Source: Bacteroidaceae bacterium (GTDB lineage Bacteria > Bacteroidota > Bacteroidia > Bacteroidales > Muribaculaceae). Taken from it: a DNA stretch of 64,000 nt. Within the stretch, counting starts at the first letter, position 1, and every line of letters starts with the position of its first letter. Positions 26,391 through 34,517 of this stretch are shown piece after piece. The notes under the pieces are model-generated. The model saw only the letters and a program-made list of their open reading frames with translations, did no database searches and had not been told where the DNA came from. The translations under genes were made by a program, and so were the position numbers. The stretch covers positions 124,001-188,000 of the forward strand of contig JAETNO010000005.1 of NCBI GenBank assembly GCA_021768245.1, read 5' to 3'.

Positions 26391-27284
26391 ATGCTTAAAA
26401 AAATCCTATTGGCATTGGTACTGATTTTCGGAGTCGGCGTGACTCTTCAGGCCAAACCAAACAAACACAAAAAACAATCCGGCTTCACCATGTGGCAGCT
26501 ACCCATGCAGGTCGGCAATATCGGCAATTCCTACGTGTTCCGCACTGCCGGCGGTAAGGTAATAGTGTTCGACGGCGGATGGCCCGCCGAGCAGCTCTAT
26601 CTGCGCGGTTTCATCGCCGCCCTCGGCAATGAGGTGGAAGCTTGGTTCATCTCCCATCCCCACGACGACCACATGGGAGTGCTGTGGCAGATTCTCAAAG
26701 ACCGTCAGGGAATGAAAATCAACCACATCTACCATTCGCGCTATTCAAACGAGCTTCTTGACCTCGAGAAACCCTACAATGAATATGCCAAAGATTTCTA
26801 TGCCGTGCTCGACACCGTGAGCATCCCAGTGACAGATTTCCGCGAACCGGGCTACATAGGTTCTATCGACGGCTTCAACTTCAAGGTGCTCGGAGTCGTC
26901 AATGAGGAATTCCACACCAACCCTTTCAATAATTCATCAATGGTGATGAAAGTATGGGACGATAAAAAATCAATCCTCTTCCTCGCTGACACCGGTGCCG
27001 AATCAGGCAACAAGCTCCTCAACGGCCCATACAGAAACGAACTCTCCTGCGACTATGTGCAGATGGCCCACCACGGACAGCACGGCTGCACCGAAGACTT
27101 CTATAAGTCCATCGATTTCCGTGCGTGCCTTTGGCCCACCGCCTACTGGATATGGACAAACGACCAGGGTGGAGGCTACAACACCGGCACTCTTGAAACG
27201 ATGGAGACACGTCGCTGGATGGATGAAATCGGTATCAAGGAGCACCATGTATCATGCCTCGAAGGCCTATTCCAGCTTGATTAG
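26391..27284 (+). CDS. Exported metallo-beta-lactamase-fold hydrolase
   Basis: 297 residues from the ATG at 26391. That start is chosen because it gives a clean signal peptide (MLKKILLALVLIFGVGVTLQA); the frame stays open upstream into the esterase gene without a plausible start. The zinc-binding motif HPHDDH is at 89-94, with Asp200 in LADTG and a His pair at 227-228 in AHHGQHG, the pattern of ComEC-like members of the superfamily. Its task in a pectin/rhamnose operon is unclear: such folds hydrolyse phosphodiesters, lactones or esters. Its position between two esterase genes suggests a role in the same pathway, for instance lactone or ester cleavage. This is inference. Confidence 0.85.
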   Translation: MLKKILLALVLIFGVGVTLQAKPNKHKKQSGFTMWQLPMQVGNIGNSYVFRTAGGKVIVFDGGWPAEQLYLRGFIAALGNEVEAWFISHPHDDHMGVLWQILKDRQGMKINHIYHSRYSNELLDLEKPYNEYAKDFYAVLDTVSIPVTDFREPGYIGSIDGFNFKVLGVVNEEFHTNPFNNSSMVMKVWDDKKSILFLADTGAESGNKLLNGPYRNELSCDYVQMAHHGQHGCTEDFYKSIDFRACLWPTAYWIWTNDQGGGYNTGTLETMETRRWMDEIGIKEHHVSCLEGLFQLD

Positions 27285-27316
27285 AATATTAATACACTGA
27301 AAACCGACTAAAAAAA

Positions 27317-28774
27317 ATGCATAACTCAGGATTAAAGAATATAGCCCTGACGCTGACAGCCCTTATCGCCTTCGGGCAGGGGCTGTCAGCACTGGAGCTT
27401 CCGGATCAACTGGGAGACCACGCCGTGTTGCAGCAACTCTCCGACGCCCGTCTGTGGGGCTGGGCCTCACCCGGAGCCACCGTTACGGTGACCCCCTCGT
27501 GGAACAACAAAAAAGTGATTGCGAAAGCCGATTCCAAAGGACGCTGGAACGTGCGGGTTGCCACTCCGAAAGCCTCCTACGAACCCTATACCATCAAATT
27601 CACTGAGGGCAACCAGGAAATAACCGTCTCCGATATCCTGATAGGTGAGGTATGGTTAGCGGCGGGGCAGTCAAACATGGAAATGCCCATGATTGGCTTC
27701 AACGCACAGCCGATTGAAGGAGCCGCCCCCGACATAGCCCACTCGGGAAGTCTGCGCGACCGCGTGCGCATGGCCTATATGGAACGTGGCGACAAATATG
27801 AACCGCAAGAGCGGGTAGTGGGAACATGGAAGGTTTCATCGCCCGAAAACACTCCCGATTTCAGTGCCCAGGGGTTCTATTTCGCCCGCGAACTCAACAG
27901 TCTGATTGATGTCCCGATAGGCATCCTCTGTGTCCCCTATGGTGGCACTCAGATTGAAGGCTGGCTCCCGCGCGACATCCTCGACCGCTACGGCTATGAT
28001 TTCGAAGCCATGATGGCCGAAAAAGACCGCCTCCCGGCCTACCGCTATTCCACCAAGTACACCTCCATGATTTATCCCCTCATCGGATATACCATCAAAG
28101 GCTTCCTCTGGAATCAGGGTGAATCAAACGCCGGAAATCCCGACCGTTACTGCGAGCTTTTGTCCGAAATGGTGGCCCGCTGGCGCAGCGACTGGGGGGA
28201 CACCGACAACAGCCTTCCTTTCTATCAGACAGAAAATCCCGGCTTCGGATGGAGCAATCCCGACGCAATCTTCGCGGCCGAGGTGAGGGAACAACAGAAC
28301 ATGGCCACGAAAGTGATTCCCAACTGCGGCATCACCTGCACAAACGACCTCACCTACCCTTATGAAGTCGACGTAATCCACGGGACACGCAAACGTGAAA
28401 TCGGAGAGCGTATGGCATGGCAGGCAGCCGAGCGGCAGTATGGCATAAAGGGCATGCCCTGGCGTTCACCCGAATTCCAGTCCATCAAAAAATGCGACGA
28501 CGGCTCCGTGCGTGTTGCTTTCAGCAACGTGGCCCGAGGCCTTACCCCCAACGTCGGCAACGTCGAAGGCTTTGAAGTGGCCGCTGCAGACGGCGTTTTC
28601 CATAAGGCCAATGCCAAAGTCGACTGGAACACCTCGGAAGTCATAGTCAGCTGCCCGGAAGTCCCTGAAATAAAGGATGTCCGCTATTGCTTCAAGAATT
28701 TCTGTGTCGGCAATCTCAAGAACTCATTCGGCATGCCCGCCATCCCCTTCCGTACCGACAAACTGAAAAAATAG
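27317..28774 (+). CDS. Sialate O-acetylesterase-like SGNH esterase, exported
   Basis: 485 residues with a signal peptide (about 1-25). It begins LPDQLGDHAVLQQ and WGWASPGATVTV, the N-terminal sandwich typical of the family, followed by the SGNH nucleophile block EVWLAAGQSNMEMPM (Ser119), a GGT segment (PYGGTQIEGW), and WNQGESN for the fourth block. Members remove O-acetyl groups from sialic acids or from plant glycans. With no sialic-acid genes nearby and GH28, GH106 and another esterase alongside, deacetylation of pectin-type glycan is the likelier role. It is the last gene of the plus-strand operon and is followed 23 bp later by a stem-loop. Confidence 0.88.
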   Translation: MHNSGLKNIALTLTALIAFGQGLSALELPDQLGDHAVLQQLSDARLWGWASPGATVTVTPSWNNKKVIAKADSKGRWNVRVATPKASYEPYTIKFTEGNQEITVSDILIGEVWLAAGQSNMEMPMIGFNAQPIEGAAPDIAHSGSLRDRVRMAYMERGDKYEPQERVVGTWKVSSPENTPDFSAQGFYFARELNSLIDVPIGILCVPYGGTQIEGWLPRDILDRYGYDFEAMMAEKDRLPAYRYSTKYTSMIYPLIGYTIKGFLWNQGESNAGNPDRYCELLSEMVARWRSDWGDTDNSLPFYQTENPGFGWSNPDAIFAAEVREQQNMATKVIPNCGITCTNDLTYPYEVDVIHGTRKREIGERMAWQAAERQYGIKGMPWRSPEFQSIKKCDDGSVRVAFSNVARGLTPNVGNVEGFEVAAADGVFHKANAKVDWNTSEVIVSCPEVPEIKDVRYCFKNFCVGNLKNSFGMPAIPFRTDKLKK

Positions 28775-28797
28775 AGACCACCTTTCATAATAAAATG

Positions 28798-28831
28798 ATA
28801 ACCGGGGCTGACTCACGTCAGTCCCGGTTAT
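28798..28831 (+). terminator. Stem-loop terminator after the esterase operon
   Basis: The arms at 28798-28812 and 28817-28831 pair over 15 bp with one G-U wobble around the loop TCAC, followed by TTCTTCTGTT. It sits 23 bp past the stop at 28774. A second GC-rich hairpin lies at 28848-28857/28862-28871 (CCCGGGCGGC with GCTGCCCGGG). The remaining spacer to 29149, which ends the minus-strand rha operon, is very AT-rich and holds a 17-bp repeat but no gene. Confidence 0.75.
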
Positions 28832-28881
28832 TTCTTCTGTTCCGTTTCCCGGGCGGCCTCTGCTGCCCGGGACGAAAAAAG

Positions 28882-28898
28882 GGTTTATGTTCTTATGT
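28882..28898 (+). repeat. 17-bp intergenic repeat, copy 2
   Basis: Identical to 19215-19231 (GGTTTATGTTCTTATGT), again just after a GC-rich hairpin in a spacer between convergent genes. Here it lies inside a 9-bp inverted repeat AAAAGGGTT/AACCCTTTT. Confidence 0.6.
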
Positions 28899-29149
28899 TG
28901 GCTAACCCTTTTGAACCATCTGTTTTACCTTTCTTATCAGAAAAGACCTTTTGGAACGCGGATAAGAACCGTCTTAATTACTTGCAATTTCTAATTATTA
29001 TAATCATCTCGATTCTAATCAATTATAACCATCATAATCTAAATTGATTCTGATTAAACAAATCTTTTAATCTTATACCTACAAATCTATGGTTATCACA
29101 ACCATAATGCTATTTAGATAAGTGCCTTTCAATGACACTCTCTTTAATC

Positions 29150-29962
29150 TTATTTAGGCAGGTTGAAGACAGTTGAGATTTCTCTCATCTGCTCCTGGCT
29201 CATACCCTCGGGCTTAAAGCCCATAGCGCAGGAATCGATATAGATAAGCGCGCTCTTTGTCAGGGTATCAATCATGTCGAAGGCCTCCATGACATTTTCG
29301 CCCACGGCAAACACTCCGTGTTTCTCCCACATGACTACGTCGTAGTTATCGGCGAGTGACGCGATTGTAGCGTCGGCGAGTTCAACGGAGCTCGGAAGCA
29401 TATAGGGAACTATTCCAAGCCCCCGGGGGCAGAAAGCCTTAGTCTCGGGAATCATGCTCCACAGGAGATTCGTGAGCACATCCTTTTTAAGGAACTCGGG
29501 ATTATGGCTCATGGCCACAAGTTCGATAGGATGGGTATGGACAGAAGCCTTGTAAGTGCTTCCTTTACCTATAAGCCAGTTGTGCACGCTGAGGTGCGAG
29601 GGGAGTTCCGATGTCGGCGCCACGGGGCTGTCGGCAATGATTTCATAATGTTCGCAGTCGTCAAGGATACGGATCACTGAGCCGTTTTCCATAGGCCAAC
29701 GGGCCAGGTCACGCATACGCTTGTTTGTGCCCTTGCAGTAGAAATAGCAGCCTTTGAGATTCGGAAGGCAAGTTCCGATAGCCTTAGGCTCACTGATGGC
29801 AGGCATTGAGCGCACTGCGTCGTCAATGCTGTCGGTGATGTTGACAGTGATGTTGCCGCCATTGCGTTCGGCCCAGCCTTTCTGCCAGAGATATCCGGCG
29901 ACTTCAGCCACATCCGCAACCTCTTTTGCGAGGGCGGGACGATTGTCCAATATAGATGACAT
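29150..29962 (-). CDS. rhaD: L-rhamnulose-1-phosphate aldolase
   Basis: 270 residues, the usual RhaD length. It belongs to the class II (zinc) aldolase/adducin family: ERNGGNITVN near the N terminus binds phosphate, HTHP around residues 141-144 and EKHGVFA around 214-220 carry the zinc histidines, and Glu117 of the SELPSHLSVH stretch is the expected acid/base. It splits L-rhamnulose 1-phosphate into dihydroxyacetone phosphate and L-lactaldehyde in the cytoplasm. It is the last gene of rhaB-rhaA-rhaT-rhaD, 3 bp after rhaT. No lactaldehyde reductase or dehydrogenase gene is in the window, so that step is encoded elsewhere. Confidence 0.95.
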   Translation of the reverse strand: MSSILDNRPALAKEVADVAEVAGYLWQKGWAERNGGNITVNITDSIDDAVRSMPAISEPKAIGTCLPNLKGCYFYCKGTNKRMRDLARWPMENGSVIRILDDCEHYEIIADSPVAPTSELPSHLSVHNWLIGKGSTYKASVHTHPIELVAMSHNPEFLKKDVLTNLLWSMIPETKAFCPRGLGIVPYMLPSSVELADATIASLADNYDVVMWEKHGVFAVGENVMEAFDMIDTLTKSALIYIDSCAMGFKPEGMSQEQMREISTVFNLPK

Positions 29963-29965
29963 AAG

Positions 29966-30997
29966 TTATATTATTTGCGGTAGGAATGATGATACTATTA
30001 ATATTACGATACCGGTGATGAGCACCGCGATTGTAGCTCGTGAACAGCCTTTCCACTCTTTGAGCACTATTCCCCAGACATTGGAGAACACTACGTTGAG
30101 AGCCATGAGGATGCAGAACGAAAGCGTGTAGAGCGTGCTCTCGACAGGAATAAAGCCTTTGCCGAGCGCGAGTCCGAAAAACTGGCTGTACCACAGCAGG
30201 CCGGCAAGGGCGCAGAAAAACAGGTTGTTGCCCCACACGCCCTTGTTGCTATAGTCGCACCAGGTGGAATTCTTACTGTTCTGATAGAAACAATAGACCG
30301 CGTTGGTGACAAATCCACCCATAGTGACCAGGAAGGTGGCCGGAAGCGAAGCGAACATCGCCTGCGATTCAGGGAAGCAGATATCCTGCCCGAAAGTCAG
30401 ACCGACATTGAAGCATCCGCTCATAAAGCCGGCCAGCAGGGCTATGGCTATACCTTTCGGGAAATTGAAATCCTTCACGGCCGCGCTCTTCTCCTCCTCG
30501 CTAAGGCTGGCTGACTTCATGCCTCCGGCAACTCCTATGACGGCTATGCCTATGAGGGTCACAACCACACCGATAATTACCGCGAAGGTCAGGCTCTTGA
30601 GCGCATCGGTCTCAGGGAAGAAGATATTGAGCAATACCGGCCCCATTATAGTGCCGAGAGCGGCACAGGTGCCCAGTGCTACAGACTGGCCGAGGGCCAC
30701 ACCGAGATAGCGCATCGACAGGCCGAATGTCAGGCCTCCGACACCCCACAGCACTCCGAAGAGAACCGTCATCCACAGCATGAACTGGTCAGCGCCGGCA
30801 AAGAGTTCCCAAAGCGAGCGCCCTTCGGGCACGGCGAGAAACGCACCCAGCAGCGGGAAGAGGAGCCAGGCGAAGACCCCCTGCACAATCCAGTAGCTCT
30901 CCCAGCTCCAAGACCTTATCTTGTTGATAGGCACATAGCAGCTGGACTGGCAGAAGGCTCCGACGGCTATTATGAATAGTCCGATTATAATTTCCAT
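29966..30997 (-). CDS. rhaT: L-rhamnose/proton symporter
   Basis: 343 residues with about ten membrane segments. The start EIIIGLFIIAVGAFCQSSCYVPINKIRSWSWESYW is characteristic of the RhaT branch of the drug/metabolite transporter superfamily, as is LGVALGQSVALGTCAALGT in the middle. It carries L-rhamnose across the inner membrane. Its ATG overlaps the rhaA stop codon by one base (TAATG arrangement), indicating translational coupling, and rhaD follows after 3 bp. It is the inner-membrane link between the exported rhamnosidases of this region and the cytoplasmic catabolic enzymes. Confidence 0.96.
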   Translation of the reverse strand: MEIIIGLFIIAVGAFCQSSCYVPINKIRSWSWESYWIVQGVFAWLLFPLLGAFLAVPEGRSLWELFAGADQFMLWMTVLFGVLWGVGGLTFGLSMRYLGVALGQSVALGTCAALGTIMGPVLLNIFFPETDALKSLTFAVIIGVVVTLIGIAVIGVAGGMKSASLSEEEKSAAVKDFNFPKGIAIALLAGFMSGCFNVGLTFGQDICFPESQAMFASLPATFLVTMGGFVTNAVYCFYQNSKNSTWCDYSNKGVWGNNLFFCALAGLLWYSQFFGLALGKGFIPVESTLYTLSFCILMALNVVFSNVWGIVLKEWKGCSRATIAVLITGIVILIVSSFLPQII

Positions 30998-32250
30998 TAG
31001 CGTTTGGAAGTCACTTCAGTTTCATATTGCTCGATAACGGGGATATAAGCCTCGCCTACGGGAACGCCCGAACGCAGGCAGTACATATCCCAGACAGCCG
31101 ACCATGGGAGCGACTTCTCAACTTCGAGAAGAGCCAGACGCTGGAAGCCACGGCCCTCAGCTTCATGTCCGCGCAGAGTGTTGAGCGGTTCAAGCAGGGC
31201 ACAGAGCATTGACTGCTGCGCTGCACGCGCGCCAATCACATAAGCTCCGAGACGGTTGATGGAAGCATCGAAGTAGTCGAGTCCGAAATGCACGCGTTCG
31301 AGAGCGTCGGCCCTTACAATCTCCTTGCAGAGATTCATGGTCGGGTCCTCCATGATGGTTACATGGTCGGAATCCCAACGCACGCCACGGGTCACATGGA
31401 GCATAAGTTCGGGAACATAGAGGAGCATCGACGACACCTTGTCTGACGCATCTTCGAGCGGATGGTAGTGGCCGGTATCGATGGTGTAGATTTTCTTGTT
31501 CTCCACGCAGTAGCCAACCACGAATTCCAGCGAGCCGGAAGTGAAGCTTTCAAGACCGATGCCGAATGTCTTCGATTCAAGACAGTCCTTCATGTTGTCA
31601 TATTTCGTGGCAAAGATTTCATCAAGACTTTCCTTGAAAAGCTTGCGGTAGAGATAGCGGTTGACAGTAATGTCCTTGGAACCGTCGTGAACCCAAAGGT
31701 TCATGATGCAGGGGTCGCCCTGAGCCTTGCCGATTTCTTCGGCAATCGCACGGCAACGCTTGGTGTGCTCAATCCAGAATTTACGTATCTCGTCGTCAGG
31801 ATTCGAGAGGCTGAGGTCGCCGCTCTTGGGATGGGAGAATGACGAGGAGTTGAAGTCAAGCTTTATATTGTTGGCGAGCGCCCAGTCAATCCAGCTCTGG
31901 AAATGCTCTATGGTAATCTGGTCACGGTCCACGAACTCACCCTTGAAATCGCCGTAGATGGCATGGAGGTTGAGACGGTGTGTGCCGGGGATAAGGGAGA
32001 GAGCCTTAAGGATGTCGGTACGGAGCTCCTCGATGTTGCGTGCACGCCCGGGATAGTTGCCTGTTGTCTGGATACCGCCGGAGAGAGCGCCGGCCTTGGG
32101 TTCGAAGCCGACCACATCGTCAGCCTGCCAGCAATGGAGCGAAAGATGGAAATTATCCATGCGCTCGAGCACCTTGTCAGTGTCGATTCCTATTTCTGCA
32201 TAGCGTTCGCGGGCCAGTTCATAGGCCTTGCGGATAGTCTCTGTTTTCAT
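30997..32250 (-). CDS. rhaA: L-rhamnose isomerase
   Basis: 417 residues, matching the family length. Metal and substrate motifs are visible: WVHDGSKD near residues 188-195, DTGHYHPLE near 267-275, and WDSDHV near 298-303. The start LSLHCWQADDVVGFE is typical. It interconverts L-rhamnose and L-rhamnulose using divalent metal. It follows rhaB by 37 bp and overlaps rhaT by one base. The organisation rhaB-rhaA-rhaT-rhaD is the one common in Bacteroidales. Confidence 0.97.
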   Translation of the reverse strand: MKTETIRKAYELARERYAEIGIDTDKVLERMDNFHLSLHCWQADDVVGFEPKAGALSGGIQTTGNYPGRARNIEELRTDILKALSLIPGTHRLNLHAIYGDFKGEFVDRDQITIEHFQSWIDWALANNIKLDFNSSSFSHPKSGDLSLSNPDDEIRKFWIEHTKRCRAIAEEIGKAQGDPCIMNLWVHDGSKDITVNRYLYRKLFKESLDEIFATKYDNMKDCLESKTFGIGLESFTSGSLEFVVGYCVENKKIYTIDTGHYHPLEDASDKVSSMLLYVPELMLHVTRGVRWDSDHVTIMEDPTMNLCKEIVRADALERVHFGLDYFDASINRLGAYVIGARAAQQSMLCALLEPLNTLRGHEAEGRGFQRLALLEVEKSLPWSAVWDMYCLRSGVPVGEAYIPVIEQYETEVTSKR

Positions 32251-32287
32251 GAATTCTCAGTGTCTTTATTAGGTTAATATTTTTTTG

Positions 32288-33769
32288 TTACTTCGGTAGT
32301 GTGAGGAAGCGGGAATAAGCCTCGTCCCATGCCTCGTTATTGTCAGTCTTGGGCGTAAATTCTTTAAGTTCGACCGATTTACGAATCACCTCGCGCATCT
32401 GCTCGAGAGTGCTGACAACGCCTGCGGCCTTTGCCTGGAGCATCACGTTGCCGAGGGCCGTACATTCCACCGGGCCTGCCACTACAGGCATCTGGAGCAC
32501 ATCGGCTGTCATCTGGTTCAGACGCTCGTTGCGCGACCCGCCACCTATTATGTGCAGACGGCTGATTGAGAACGGAGCGAAGCGCTTGAGCATTTCCATA
32601 ACCTGACGGTAGCGCAAGGCGAGGCTGACGAGGATGCAGCGCGTGATTTCACCCTGAGATTCAGGCACGGGCTGATTCGATTCCCGGCAGTAATCGCGGA
32701 TAGCGTCAATCATCGAGACGGGATTGGCGAATTCCGCTGCGTCAGGGAATATAATCGAACGCATAGGTTCTGCCACGGCGTCCGACATGGTGAAGAGAGT
32801 GTCGAAGTCTGTCGGAAGCCCCTCTTTTTCCCATTCGGTGCGGCAACTTTCGAGCAGCCACATGCCACATATATTCTTTAGGAAACGGGTGGTGGCATCT
32901 ACGCCTCCTTCATTGGTGAAGTTGGCCACGCAGCTGTCGTCGTTGATGATAGGCTTCTGCACCTCAATGCCCATAAGGCTCCATGTACCACTGCTCAGAT
33001 AGGCGAAACCGGTGTCGGTCGCAGGGATGGCGGCCACAGCCGAAGCCGTGTCGTGGCCTGCGACTGAAATGACAGGAATCTGGTCCATCCCTGTGCGCCG
33101 GCTCACCGCAGGGGTGAGACGCCCGATTACTGTAGCTGGCATCACGAGCGGAGGGAAGATTTCGGGAGTTAGTCCGAGCGCGCTGAGAAGTGCCGGCTCG
33201 ATGCAGCGAGTATTGGGGTTGAGCAGCTGCGAGGTAGACGCGATTGTATACTCCGTCACCTCTATGCCACAGAGCAGATAGCTGAGAGCGTCGGGCAGAA
33301 ACATGATGCGCTTCGCGGCATCGAGCGATGAATTGCCGTCGCGCTTCATTGCCGATAGCTGGAAAAGGGTGTTGAAATTCATCACCTGTATGCCCGTGAG
33401 GTCATAGACATGCTCGCTCGGCATGCAGTCGCGGAAGAATCGTCCGGGTTCGTCCGTCGTGTGGGGGTCGCGATAGCTGAACGGATTCGCGAGGGGGAGA
33501 CCGTCGCTGCCGAAGCATACTATGTCAACGCCCCATGTGTCTATACCGATGGAAGTAGGTGTGATTCCTTGCGAGGCAAGAAGTGACAATGCGTTTTCAA
33601 TCTCATTATATAGATGGGGGAAGTCCCAGTACTGATGATTGCCCATGCTCACGATGTCGTGTCCGAAACGTGTGAGTTCCTTCATGGCCACTCCGTCTTC
33701 AGTGACGGTGCCAAGTACTGTGCGTCCGCTGGTGGCTCCGAGGTCCACGGCAAGAAATTGGTGTTTCAT
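32288..33769 (-). CDS. rhaB: L-rhamnulokinase
   Basis: 493 residues from the ATG at 33769. A GTG at 33796 would add nine residues, but a -7 box at 33799-33806 puts the transcript start at or after it, and the ATG gives the canonical kinase start MKHQFLAVDLGATSGR. FGGY-family motifs are present: GIDTWGVD, the GHDTASAVAA segment near 233-242, and IGGGSRNERLNQMTADVLQMPV near 395-416. It phosphorylates L-rhamnulose with ATP at C1. It is the first gene of the rha operon. No AraC-type RhaR regulator lies next to it. Confidence 0.95.
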   Translation of the reverse strand: MKHQFLAVDLGATSGRTVLGTVTEDGVAMKELTRFGHDIVSMGNHQYWDFPHLYNEIENALSLLASQGITPTSIGIDTWGVDIVCFGSDGLPLANPFSYRDPHTTDEPGRFFRDCMPSEHVYDLTGIQVMNFNTLFQLSAMKRDGNSSLDAAKRIMFLPDALSYLLCGIEVTEYTIASTSQLLNPNTRCIEPALLSALGLTPEIFPPLVMPATVIGRLTPAVSRRTGMDQIPVISVAGHDTASAVAAIPATDTGFAYLSSGTWSLMGIEVQKPIINDDSCVANFTNEGGVDATTRFLKNICGMWLLESCRTEWEKEGLPTDFDTLFTMSDAVAEPMRSIIFPDAAEFANPVSMIDAIRDYCRESNQPVPESQGEITRCILVSLALRYRQVMEMLKRFAPFSISRLHIIGGGSRNERLNQMTADVLQMPVVAGPVECTALGNVMLQAKAAGVVSTLEQMREVIRKSVELKEFTPKTDNNEAWDEAYSRFLTLPK

Positions 33770-33798
33770 GATCGTTTGTAGGTTGTTGTGAGACACCG

Positions 33799-33806
33799 CA
33801 AAATTA
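33799..33806 (-). promoter_or_regulatory. -7 box of the rha operon promoter
   Basis: TAATTTTG on the minus strand fits TAnnTTTG and would start the message about 26 nt ahead of the rhaB ATG. No -33 TTG is seen at the right spacing. The rest of 33807-33969 is AT-rich with no recognisable signal for the rightward gene. Confidence 0.45.
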
Positions 33807-33969
33807 ATGTGTATGAAATACAGTCCGCTTTTTCTTACGTTTCATTTATTGTGCATTTTGTTCCATCGACCTAAAATCCAATCAACTTGCAACAATCACC
33901 GCCGTTTTCAGCGACGCAGGCTTTTACTTTTTATCCGCTCATGAGTCTAATATCAAAAAAGATATCGCC

Positions 33970-34509
33970 ATGAAAAGATTTCTATCAATCATCCTGACAT
34001 TCCTCTTTCTTGCATCAGTGCCCTGCGAGGCAAAAAGACATCCCGACAACGAGAAGCGCCATGAACGCTGCGAAAATCGTGGAAAGAGACACCAACGTCC
34101 GTCATATTATGTAGGAAGCGACGTGGTGCTCTATGACGGACAAGCTGTGAAAGGGGCCTCTCCATCAAGTTTCCGTGTGCTGAAAGACGGCTACGCCAAA
34201 GACACATGGGCCGTATACTACCGTGGGCGGAAAATCAGGGGCGCATCGTCTGACTCTTTCTCCGTAATGGGCAATCGCTACGCCAAGGACACATGGAGCG
34301 TATATTATAAAGGTGAAAAAATCAAAGGAGCCTCTTCCGACAGTTTCACAGTCCTGCGCGACGGATATGCAAGGGATACCTGGTCTGTCTATTACGACGG
34401 AGTCAAAGTCAAGGGAGCAAACCCCGATTCATTCAGCTGTGGCCGCGACGGATATGCCAAGGACACATGGAACACCTATTACCGTGGCCGGAAAGTAGAA
34501 AAGAGATGA
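33970..34509 (+). CDS. Exported DKNYY-type tandem-repeat protein
   Basis: 179 residues. A signal peptide (about 1-21, ending VPCEA) is followed by a short basic stretch and then four near-identical 29-residue repeats of the form VYYxGxKIxGASxxSFxVLxxGYAKDTWx (about residues 46-165), ending with a partial fifth. This is the DKNYY repeat family, whose function is not established. The regular repeats are conserved at the protein level but differ in codons, so this is not a recent DNA duplication. The 8-bp convergent gap to the lipoprotein at 34518 leaves no room for a terminator. Confidence 0.8.
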   Translation: MKRFLSIILTFLFLASVPCEAKRHPDNEKRHERCENRGKRHQRPSYYVGSDVVLYDGQAVKGASPSSFRVLKDGYAKDTWAVYYRGRKIRGASSDSFSVMGNRYAKDTWSVYYKGEKIKGASSDSFTVLRDGYARDTWSVYYDGVKVKGANPDSFSCGRDGYAKDTWNTYYRGRKVEKR

Positions 34510-34517
34510 GCAGCACC

